From Acidobacteriota bacterium (lineage in GTDB: Bacteria > Acidobacteriota > Vicinamibacteria > Vicinamibacterales > JAFNAJ01), in assembly GCA_017860085.1 (NCBI GenBank), contig JAFNAJ010000237.1, forward strand, positions 1 through 8,665: a stretch of 8,665 nucleotides of DNA. Reading direction: 5' to 3'. This document shows positions 1-8,218 of this stretch, piece after piece. The translations under genes were made by a program, and so were the position numbers. Position 1 is the first letter of the stretch. Each line of letters begins with the position of its first letter. The notes under the pieces are model-generated. The model ran no database searches and was not told the DNA's origin. It saw nothing but the letters and a program-made list of their open reading frames with translations.

Positions 1-90
1 CAGAAGGTGTTGAAGGACCCTCGGTTCCTCCTGCCCAATGCCTTCCAGGGCCCCCGCACGGCGCGCCTGATGGTGAGGTGGAGCTTCTGA
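1..90 (+). CDS. C-terminus of an outer-membrane beta-barrel protein (TonB-dependent receptor-like), partial
   Basis: Frame 1 is open from the left edge to a TGA at 88-90 and encodes 29 residues ending RTARLMVRWSF. The alternating polar and hydrophobic pattern with a terminal phenylalanine is the usual C-terminal signature of outer-membrane beta-barrels, which the Bam machinery recognises. The preceding run, DPRFLLPNAFQGPRTARL, resembles the last strand of the large TonB-dependent receptors with carboxypeptidase-regulatory-like domains that abound in Acidobacteriota. Only 29 codons are visible, so the family is an inference and any other barrel protein is possible. The stop lies 10 bases before the kinase start, so the two genes are probably co-transcribed. 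Confidence 0.55.
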   Translation, partial: QKVLKDPRFLLPNAFQGPRTARLMVRWSF

Positions 91-100
91 GAACCCAGCC

Positions 101-2869
<2,769 letters not shown>

Positions 2870-2900
2870 GTCTCTGCATCCAGGCCCCTTCTCCGCGGTC

Positions 2901-2952
2901 GGCAGAGCATTCTGCCGCGCGGCAGTGCCGCAGCGCAGGGCTGAAGCCTTGC
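2901..2952. repeat. Cluster of three hairpins in the convergent gap (possible bidirectional terminator or REP-like element)
   Basis: The 84-base gap between two convergent genes contains three inverted repeats. GGCAGA-GCAT-TCTGCC occupies 2901-2916 with a perfect 6-bp stem. A perfect 14-base palindrome, CTGCCGCGCGGCAG, occupies 2912-2925 and overlaps the first. GCAGGGC-TGAA-GCCTTGC occupies 2935-2952 with a 7-bp stem including one G-T pair, and begins one base after the minus-strand stop at 2954. No T-tract follows on either strand, so a classical intrinsic terminator is not shown. The position suits bidirectional termination. The motif style, GGCTGAAGCC flanked by other palindromes, also suits a dispersed intergenic repeat of the kind I recall from acidobacterial genomes. 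Confidence 0.5.
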
Positions 2953-2953
2953 A

Positions 2954-4072
2954 CTAGCGCCGCGAGTGTTGCTGTGATGACTGCAGCGTCCCGATCATCC
3001 ATCCAATCGTCGCGAGCCCCACGACGAGGAGCCAGCCGAAGACCGCGATCGCGCCCCACTGCGGTTCGACCCAGGTTGCCGGGGTGAATCCCGAGTCGGC
3101 CAGGCTGGCGCTGCGCACCTGGTCGCGCGTGATGATCATCAGCATGAGCGTGATGAGGATGCCGCTGATCAGCCACTTGACGTGGGGCAGAGGGTCGGCG
3201 GCCCGCGCGGTCATCACCGCCAGCGTCAGGACCACCATGCCCACTGCCACTCCGAGGAACAGCGCGATGACGGGCACGCGGGTCATCAGCTGCACGAGAG
3301 CGGGACGGGGCACCGCCAGCAGCCACCAGAACCCGACGACGAGGTTGAGTGCCGTCGCCCCCGCACACCAGTTTGCGCCGTGACGCATGGCCCAGTTGCC
3401 GAACTCCGGGTCGCGGTCGCGCGACACCCAACCGTGCAGCGCGATGGCCGCTCCGGCGACTGCCAGTGCCCCGAGCACCATGTGCAGGTAGCGCGGCACC
3501 AGCGTGGGATCGGCGAGGTTCAGCTGCAGGCCGCGGCCGTCGGCGCGGTAGAGCTCGACGAACCGCTCAGGTCGGAGCATCAGGCTCATGTTGTTGACGT
3601 AGATGAACCCGATCGCCAGGAACAGGATCGCCATCGCCCACGACAGCGGTCCCGCCCAACGCGAGTGCCGCTGCCCCCTGAACGCGACCACGTACGCCGC
3701 GTAGTATGCGACGATGAGCAGGGGCACGACGGCGAGCCAGAACCCGGCCATGAGGATCGAGCTCGTGAAGAACAGGCGGCCGTAGAGCACCTGCAGAAAG
3801 AGCAGGGGCGCCACGCCGAAGGTGACTGTGGCCGCAATGGCCACCGGCATGGCCTTGGCCATCCACTGCGTGAGGGTGGCGGCATGCATGGCCGAGTGGC
3901 TGCGCGACCGCCACCGCGCGACGGCCGTGATGATCGACCCCCCCAGCACGAAGTTCATCGGCAGTACGTGGAGGAAGAACGTGAGCAGGAGCAGTCCCCA
4001 CAACAGCCAGCCAGGCGCCGGTTGCGGCAGGGGGTCGGGTTGCGGGATCGACGTCAGCCAGAGGGGGTTCAT
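2954..4072 (-). CDS. CydA-like paralogue, integral membrane subunit of a bd-superfamily complex
   Basis: This 372-residue, very hydrophobic protein has about eight to nine predicted membrane helices (roughly 21-50, 75-98, 103-131, 140-165, 194-213, 235-254, 266-288, 297-315, 340-362). The first helix carries FFLHVLPMNFVLGGS with H35. This has the same layout as the HVFISHFAVGGG helix of the upstream subunit and the ligand-bearing first helix of cytochrome bd subunit I. H197 in RYLHMVLG sits where CydA helix V has its heme-ligating histidine. RDQVR (316-320) matches the REGLR segment of the partner protein. No heme c motif, Q-loop or signal peptide is seen. The start is ATG at 4072, overlapping the upstream stop as ATGA, with AAGGAG eight bases before it; the 66 upstream in-frame codons lie inside the neighbour and are not used. 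Homology to CydA is inferred from motif layout, and the function is unproven. Confidence 0.8.
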   Translation of the reverse strand: MNPLWLTSIPQPDPLPQPAPGWLLWGLLLLTFFLHVLPMNFVLGGSIITAVARWRSRSHSAMHAATLTQWMAKAMPVAIAATVTFGVAPLLFLQVLYGRLFFTSSILMAGFWLAVVPLLIVAYYAAYVVAFRGQRHSRWAGPLSWAMAILFLAIGFIYVNNMSLMLRPERFVELYRADGRGLQLNLADPTLVPRYLHMVLGALAVAGAAIALHGWVSRDRDPEFGNWAMRHGANWCAGATALNLVVGFWWLLAVPRPALVQLMTRVPVIALFLGVAVGMVVLTLAVMTARAADPLPHVKWLISGILITLMLMIITRDQVRSASLADSGFTPATWVEPQWGAIAVFGWLLVVGLATIGWMIGTLQSSQQHSRR

Positions 4073-4983
4073 CGCGCACTCTCCTTCGCGTCCGGACCCG
4101 CCGTGAGCGCCGCGAGGTGTGCCGCCACGGCTCGACGTTCGGTGTCGGAACCGGGAAAGGCTGGCATCATCTCGTTCAGCTCGGGCAGCTTCCCGAGCAT
4201 CTCGTAGAACTCGTCGGCCGATCGGGGCGGACGCCCCGCGAACGGCCAGCCCCCACCGTCGCCGTGGCACATGGAGCAGTTCTCCTCGAAGAACCGTCGC
4301 CCGAGGTCGTCAACGCCGGCGCCACCACTTAGCGCGGAGGCCAGCGCCTCGGGGCCCGCACCGCCCAGATGGGCGAGGTAGACCGCCAAGGCGCGCTTCT
4401 CATGGTCGGTGCCGACGAACGGCGGCATGCGGCGCCCGCGCCACGTGGTGAGCTGGACGGCCGGGTTGCTCCATGATGTTGGAACACCTGCCGCATCCAC
4501 CGGGTCGGCCAGCCGTCCGAGCATGCCGGTGAGCGCATCGACGCCGCGGCCCTGGACGAGCGGTCGGACACCAAGGTGGCCGTCCACGGTGTGGCACGAC
4601 GAGCAGAGGATCTTGAACACCTCGCGGCCCTCCGCCGTCGCGTAGGTCACCTCGTCGACGGTCGCGTCGTCGACGTCTGGCAGGCGGGTCCAGGCTGATG
4701 CTTTCAGCAACCCGCCTGCATTCAGCGCGTCGACGGTGAACGCGTCCGGCACGGCAGTGGGGCGTGCCCCGCTGGCCGCTGGCATGCGCACGGCATTGAC
4801 GAACATCACGCGCCCAATCACGTAGGGCTTGCGAAGACCCTCGCGCACCCACTCGGCACCGCCGAAGGCCAGCAAGCCGGCCACCATGGCGAGACTCGCC
4901 AGCGTTCGCGCCATCACCAAGTGGCGGGTGAGAACAATGGCCAGGGTGATGACGACCAGGGCCAGGCTGGCAAGGAGGCTCAC
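4069..4983 (-). CDS. C-terminal part of CydA-like protein with diheme cytochrome c extension (downstream of a frame break)
   Basis: The frame encodes two membrane helices (about 1-18 and 24-43, counted from a GTG at 4983), then REGLRKPYVIG (47-57). The latter matches the CydA segment that contains the GRQPW motif, and E48 aligns with the glutamate heme ligand of that segment. A linker of about 65 residues leads to two cytochrome c domains: CSSCH at 127-131 with probable axial Met M186 in RRMPPF, and CSMCH at 236-240 with M272 or M273 in EMMPAF. Both hemes should face the periplasm, so this is probably an electron-transfer module. The stretch directly upstream, in the frame beginning at 5702, holds the missing N-terminal CydA-like helices, so I read both as one interrupted gene. 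The alternative is a separate protein starting at the GTG that overlaps the previous stop as GTGA; no Shine-Dalgarno supports that. The stop overlaps the next gene's ATG. Confidence 0.8.
   Translation of the reverse strand: MSLLASLALVVITLAIVLTRHLVMARTLASLAMVAGLLAFGGAEWVREGLRKPYVIGRVMFVNAVRMPAASGARPTAVPDAFTVDALNAGGLLKASAWTRLPDVDDATVDEVTYATAEGREVFKILCSSCHTVDGHLGVRPLVQGRGVDALTGMLGRLADPVDAAGVPTSWSNPAVQLTTWRGRRMPPFVGTDHEKRALAVYLAHLGGAGPEALASALSGGAGVDDLGRRFFEENCSMCHGDGGGWPFAGRPPRSADEFYEMLGKLPELNEMMPAFPGSDTERRAVAAHLAALTAGPDAKESAR
4081..4086 (-). promoter_or_regulatory. Shine-Dalgarno for the second CydA-like gene
   Basis: AAGGAG on the minus strand lies eight bases before the ATG at 4072, inside the final codons of the upstream gene. 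It fixes the start and rejects the 66-codon upstream extension. Confidence 0.75.
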
Positions 4984-5033
4984 CTGCGCCGCGGCGCGCA
5001 CCACCGGGTGCCCTGTCGATGTCGCAACGCGAC
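4980..5033 (-). other. Frame-break zone in the CydA-like gene
   Basis: Read right to left, the N-terminal frame loses protein-like character after codon 5027-5025, and the C-terminal frame gains it by about 5000. Relative phase means 3k+1 bases are missing or 3k+2 are extra. A short inverted repeat, GTCGC-GTT-GCGAC on the minus strand, sits at 5021-5033, just where the frames cross. No slippery heptamer is present, so programmed frameshifting is not supported. Confidence 0.65.
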
Positions 5034-5702
5034 CGCCATCGGGATGATCCAGCCCAGGCCCGCGTAGCGAGCCACCTGGGCACGCAACGAGCGGTCGCGC
5101 GACCAGGCGACGGTGAACAGGGCGTAGAGGCCGGCCAGGCCGACGCACACGAACGTTCGTGCGACGAGGCTCGGCCAGTACGTCGGGTTGAAGAAGCCGT
5201 CGAAGAGACCGCGCGTCACCAGCCAGTCGCCGGGCGTGAGCATGTACGCCAGGATGCCGTTGATGACGACGAGGCTGAGCCACGCCGAGACGAAGTACAC
5301 CCAGCCGACGGCAAGGTGCGTGCGCGCGTCGAGGCGGTCCCAGCCGTAGTAGTAGACCATGGCCGCCGCGATCTCGACGGCAAAGAACGTCCACTCGATG
5401 GCCCAGCCCCACACCCACGTCTGAATGAGCGCCGACGTGGCCGACGGGTGCACGAGCCCGATCGTGAACCAGATGCCGACACCCGTCAGCGCGCCGGCGA
5501 CAAGCGTGAGCAGCACGAAGAAGCGCGAATGCCACCGCACGTAGGCGAGCAGGCGCTCGTCGTCCAGGCGCCGCGCGCGGCGCTCGGTCACGACCAGGAA
5601 CAAGCCGCCGCCGACGGCGAAGTGCGAGATGAAGACGTGGACGATGGCCACGAAGGCGATGAGGAGCCCGCTCGACGGCAACTCCCAGATCGGGTAGTTC
5701 AT
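4980..5702 (-). CDS. N-terminal half of CydA-like (cytochrome bd subunit I superfamily) protein, interrupted by a frame break
   Basis: This frame encodes 240 residues with five clear membrane helices (about 12-38, 60-83, 96-119, 130-155, 178-200) and a sixth cut short (about 213-226). Helix 1 has H22 and H27 in HVFISHFAVGGG. Helix 3 has E103 and E110, followed ten residues after E110 by GWDRL (120-124). From memory, GWDRL lies at the same spacing from a conserved glutamate in E. coli CydA. INGILAYM (147-154) matches the following CydA helix. At the CydA helix-V histidine position this protein has SLVART (178-183), with no His. After L226 the sequence becomes RHRQGTRW..., a basic tail with no hydrophobicity, ending at TGA 4980. 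Coding signal clearly moves to the other frame here. The ATG start is preceded by AAGGGG with a five-base spacer. Either this is a pseudogene or sequencing error, or it is a naturally split subunit. Confidence 0.8.
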   Translation of the reverse strand: MNYPIWELPSSGLLIAFVAIVHVFISHFAVGGGLFLVVTERRARRLDDERLLAYVRWHSRFFVLLTLVAGALTGVGIWFTIGLVHPSATSALIQTWVWGWAIEWTFFAVEIAAAMVYYYGWDRLDARTHLAVGWVYFVSAWLSLVVINGILAYMLTPGDWLVTRGLFDGFFNPTYWPSLVARTFVCVGLAGLYALFTVAWSRDRSLRAQVARYAGLGWIIPMAVALRHRQGTRWCAPRRR

Positions 5703-5864
5703 GTCGACCCCTTGGACGCCGGGGCGGCGCCGGACACACGGGCGGGGGCTGCGGCTACCGAGCCCGCCGGGAAACCGGCAGGTACAGCCGCACGGCCGTG
5801 ATCAGGGGCAAGCCTCGTGCCGTCCTGAGGTCCCGTGCGGACAGGGCGCCGGCGTGGGCAGGGC
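5703..5864. other. Intergenic spacer between the methyltransferase and CydA-like genes
   Basis: These 162 bases hold no convincing gene. The minus strand should carry the leader, and perhaps a promoter, of the CydA-like pair, because the gap is much longer than others in this run. I could not find a clear -35/-10 pair in the GC-rich sequence. Confidence 0.4.
5708..5713 (-). promoter_or_regulatory. Shine-Dalgarno for the CydA-like gene
   Basis: AAGGGG on the minus strand ends five bases before the ATG at 5702-5700. It supports that ATG over the start of the overlapping frame at 5739, whose first part gives an Arg/Pro/His-rich shadow translation. Confidence 0.6.
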
Positions 5865-6890
5865 TCAGTTCGCTGCCGGAGGACGGCCGCCCTCGGGCAC
5901 GGCGACGAGGTCGAAGTGCAGCAAGCGGTCGGGCATCGCGCCGCTTGCCGTGAGCTCACGATTCCGCCGATGCCAGTAGGCCATGAGCGCGTCGGCGCGC
6001 TCGAACGTCTCGTCGTCACCGTGCGCGCTGATCGCGCGGATGCGTGGGTACCAGGCAAACAGGCGATCGAGAAACGCGACCGGGTCCTCGCTCTGGAGAT
6101 CGATGAGGCATCGTGGGTTGAACTCGGTCAGCATCGCCGGCCTGAAGCGCTCGATGAGCCTTCGGGCACCCTCGAGTGCCGCCGGCTCGTGTCCCTCGAT
6201 GTCGAGCTTGATGACGTCGAGGCGGGGGAGCCACGCGAGCGCGTCGTCGAGCACCACACCCTGCGCGTACTGCGTCTCCCCGGGAGGGCGGGCACCGGTG
6301 ACGAACGTGTTCGAGACCCCGCCCGTCAGGGAGAACACCTCCACGCGATTCGAGGCCGCGAACGGCAGGACGCGGACGTTCGTGAAGCCGTTCAGCACGA
6401 GGCCTGCATAGAGCATCTGCACGTTGTCGGGGTTCGGTTCCACCGCAACCACGAGCCCGTCTGGACCGACGATCGATGCCGCCAGGAGCGCGATGGCTCC
6501 GACGTTGGCACCCACGTCAACCACGACGTCGGCGGGCCGCGTGAGACCGGCCATCGCTCGCCGCACGTGCGGCTCGTACTCTTGGCTCGCCAGCATTCCT
6601 TCCGCGAAGTCGCGATCGCGTCGCTGCACACACACCCGATACCCGCCGAGGTCGACCGGGATGGGGCGCACCTCTTCGTTGAGCCGGAAGCGATACTCCT
6701 CCGAGTCGAACAGGCTGCTGACGAGACGATCGAACGGAAAGCCCTTCGTCCCGAGCTCGAGATAGTGCGCAAGGCCGGATGAGTCGGGCTCGCGCTTCAG
6801 AATGATGCGGTACGCGCACCGGATGTCGGCCTCGGTGATGCCGGTCGCCTCTGGCCGTCGCCTGCCTCGCAACCGCTCCAGGATGCCCAT
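5865..6890 (-). CDS. FkbM-family SAM-dependent methyltransferase with N-terminal DUF4214-like segment
   Basis: This is a 341-residue soluble protein. Residues about 19-70 (ADIRCAYRIILKREPDSSG ... FDSEEYRFRL) resemble the DUF4214 type of helical segment, which has a YR-x-hydrophobic-L-x-REPD-x-x-G core and a later S-x-EY. The FkbM Rossmann domain follows: motif I is VVVDVGANVGAI (122-133), the acidic SAM-ribose motif is VAVEPNPDN (148-156), and the family signature DVIKLDIEGHE is at 225-235. FkbM enzymes usually O-methylate sugars or polyketide hydroxyls, and DUF4214 segments occur in glycan and cell-surface proteins. A role in methylating a surface glycan or lipid-linked sugar is therefore an inference; no glycosyltransferase neighbours are visible to support it. 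The start is ATG at 6890. No Shine-Dalgarno is seen, and the nearest -10-like element (GATACA) ends about 14 bases upstream, so the leader may be very short. Confidence 0.88.
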   Translation of the reverse strand: MGILERLRGRRRPEATGITEADIRCAYRIILKREPDSSGLAHYLELGTKGFPFDRLVSSLFDSEEYRFRLNEEVRPIPVDLGGYRVCVQRRDRDFAEGMLASQEYEPHVRRAMAGLTRPADVVVDVGANVGAIALLAASIVGPDGLVVAVEPNPDNVQMLYAGLVLNGFTNVRVLPFAASNRVEVFSLTGGVSNTFVTGARPPGETQYAQGVVLDDALAWLPRLDVIKLDIEGHEPAALEGARRLIERFRPAMLTEFNPRCLIDLQSEDPVAFLDRLFAWYPRIRAISAHGDDETFERADALMAYWHRRNRELTASGAMPDRLLHFDLVAVPEGGRPPAAN

Positions 6891-6955
6891 ACGGATGCCG
6901 GTTGTATCACAGGGCCGGGCGTGACGGCGATTGGGGGCGTCGCCAGCGGGGCCAG

Positions 6956-7177
6956 TCAGGCCATGACGTCGAGCCGGGTGCCGACCGTGCGGTCGTCGTC
7001 CGATTCCGAGGTCCCGCTGGGGCGTGGCCGAGAGGGCGGGGGAGGGTGGCGGCGGGACTGGTCGCGGGCGCCGCGGCGGCGCGCGGCCTCGATCCGTTCG
7101 AACCGCTCCGACTCGGCCGCGCGGTCGTGCGCCGTCGAGACGTCCGAGATGGGTTCGCTGATCCCCTGCGGCGCCAC
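6956..7177 (-). CDS. Small uncharacterised charged protein (73 codons)
   Basis: This is a probable small gene between gluQRS and the methyltransferase. The frame starts at GTG 7177-7175 with GAGGGA seven bases upstream (7185-7190) and ends at TGA 6956. Codon third positions are almost all G or C, as in neighbouring genes. The translation has three zones: a charged, likely helical region (about 6-43, with AAESERFERIEAARRRG at 20-36), a proline-rich linker (44-53, four consecutive prolines) and an acidic tail (SESDDDRTVGTRLDVMA). There is no signal peptide, membrane helix or cysteine. I do not recognise the family. GC-rich spacers can mimic coding bias, so this call needs homologues. A TTG three codons after the upstream ATT-ACC-CAA run is an alternative start five codons earlier. 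Confidence 0.5.
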   Translation of the reverse strand: MAPQGISEPISDVSTAHDRAAESERFERIEAARRRGARDQSRRHPPPPSRPRPSGTSESDDDRTVGTRLDVMA

Positions 7178-7184
7178 GGATGCT

Positions 7185-7190
7185 TCCCTC
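7185..7190 (-). promoter_or_regulatory. Shine-Dalgarno supporting the small gene's GTG start
   Basis: GAGGGA on the minus strand, followed by a seven-base spacer, precedes GTG 7177-7175. It is the main local evidence that the small frame is translated. Confidence 0.45.
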
Positions 7191-7225
7191 AATTGGGTAA
7201 TCGGCCCTTGGAGTCGAGACGTGAG

Positions 7226-7249
7226 GAGGCGCCGACCCGGCGGCGCCTC
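7226..7249 (-). terminator. GC-rich hairpin overlapping the gluQRS stop codon
   Basis: GAGGCGCCG at 7226-7234 and CGGCGCCTC at 7241-7249 form a perfect 9-bp stem with a six-base loop. The stem covers the last bases of gluQRS, including part of its TGA at 7248-7250. Only a few scattered T residues follow on the minus strand, so this is a terminator candidate without a proper U-tract. It may also be an mRNA 3'-end or processing structure. Confidence 0.45.
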
Positions 7250-8186
7250 AGCGGCGGGCGGTGGTGTCGAACAGGCTGGGGAGGCCGACCGCGTCGATCG
7301 GCCACGGCTCGGCCTGCAAGCCCGCTTCAAAGGCCGCGCGTCCCAGGACGGCGGCGCCTGTCATCCCTCGTGCGCGAAGATCGCGCACACCTGTGTCGCG
7401 GTTCGACTTCGAGAGCTTGGTGCCGTCACTGCGGAAAAGCAGGCCGTGGTGGCAGAACACCGGGGGGTCGGGCCGGCCGAGCAGGCGCGCCAACCGGATC
7501 TGGCGCGCTGTCGACTCGAGCAGGTCGAGTCCACGCACCACGAGGTCGACGCCCTGGCGGCAGTCGTCCACCGTCACGGCGAACTGGTAGGTCCACTGTC
7601 CGACCCGGTCGCGGATGAGCAGGTCGCCGCACTGACGCGACGGGTCGTGCGCATGCGGCCCCTGCATCGCGTCGGTGAAGGGCTCGTCGCCTGGGTCGAT
7701 CGCGAGGCGCAGCCCTCGTCCTGGCGCGGGCTCGAGATCCCGCGCGCGGCAGGTACCCGGATAGCGGGGCTCGACGTCCACGCGGGTGCCGGCGCGTTGA
7801 CCAATGGCCCGGCGGGAGCAATCGCACGCGAAGACGCACGCCGACGTGCGCAGCCTCGCGACGGCCTCCTCGTACTCCGCCGCGCAGTCACTTTGCCGCA
7901 ATGGCGAGGGCCCGCCGCGGAAGCTCGGCGTCGGGCCGACATCTGGCTCGAGGCCCAGCCAGTCGAGATCGTCGAGGATGGCCTGCTCGTGGGTCTTCCG
8001 GCACCGCTGGCGATCGTGGTCCTCCATCCGCAGCAGGACACGGCCTCCAAGCGCGCGCGCCAGGCCCCAGACGTAGATGGCGTTGACGACGTGCCCAAGA
8101 TGCAGGTATCCCGTGGGCGATGGCGCGTACCGGGTGAGGAAGCGACTCGGAAGCCGCCGCGCGAGGTCGTCGAGAGAGGGGCGCAT
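7248..8186 (-). CDS. gluQRS: Glutamyl-Q tRNA(Asp) synthetase
   Basis: This 312-residue protein is a stand-alone paralogue of the glutamyl-tRNA synthetase catalytic core. It activates glutamate and attaches it to the queuosine base at the wobble position of tRNA-Asp. Class I signatures are present: RYAPSPTGYLHLGH (19-32) with the HIGH-type HLGH, and GTKLSKS (255-261) as the KMSKS motif. Zinc ligands of the GluQ type are C121 and C123 (CDC), Y142 and C146 (YPGTC). The anticodon-binding domain of GltX is absent, as expected, and the length is normal for the family. The C-Y spacing of 19 is longer than the 12 I recall for E. coli YadB. ATG at 8186 is chosen because the protein begins just before the conserved core; a frame extension to 8324 would overlap pcm and has no conserved content. 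The gene lies 32 bases after pcm and is probably in the same operon. Confidence 0.95.
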   Translation of the reverse strand: MRPSLDDLARRLPSRFLTRYAPSPTGYLHLGHVVNAIYVWGLARALGGRVLLRMEDHDRQRCRKTHEQAILDDLDWLGLEPDVGPTPSFRGGPSPLRQSDCAAEYEEAVARLRTSACVFACDCSRRAIGQRAGTRVDVEPRYPGTCRARDLEPAPGRGLRLAIDPGDEPFTDAMQGPHAHDPSRQCGDLLIRDRVGQWTYQFAVTVDDCRQGVDLVVRGLDLLESTARQIRLARLLGRPDPPVFCHHGLLFRSDGTKLSKSNRDTGVRDLRARGMTGAAVLGRAAFEAGLQAEPWPIDAVGLPSLFDTTARR

Positions 8187-8218
8187 CGACCCGTCAGGCG
8201 GTTGACCAGCGGGGCCCG

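Noticed and set aside
3182..4207. Long plus-strand open frame (341 codons) opposite the CydA-like paralogue
   Set aside because: Its translation is rich in Arg, His, Gln and Asp with no domain, and it is antisense to a clear membrane protein. It is a GC-bias shadow.
4980..5033. Programmed ribosomal frameshift joining the two CydA-like frames
   Set aside because: No X-XXY-YYZ slippery heptamer and no suitably placed strong downstream stem were seen. A mutation, a sequencing error or gene fission is simpler.
4984..5739. Upstream extension of the cytochrome c frame to 5739, giving a 556-residue protein
   Set aside because: The first 240 or so residues are an Arg/Pro/His-rich shadow of the true CydA-like N-terminus in the other frame.
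5019..5801. Plus-strand open frame (260 codons) opposite the CydA-like gene
   Set aside because: It is Arg/Asp/Glu-rich with no family resemblance, while the opposite strand gives a clean membrane protein.
5765..5850. Short minus-strand frame reading ...GLPLITAVRLYLPVSRRAR before the CydA-like gene
   Set aside because: It looks faintly protein-like, but it has no credible start, overlaps the FkbM 3' end and has no recognisable homology.
5835..6782. Plus-strand open frame (315 codons) opposite the FkbM gene
   Set aside because: It is antisense to a well-supported methyltransferase, with Arg/His/Glu/Val-rich composition typical of a shadow.
6891..6925. Promoter for the FkbM gene with a GATACA -10-like element
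   Set aside because: The hexamer 17 bases upstream does not resemble a -35, and the GC-rich context makes a chance match likely, so it was not listed as a feature.
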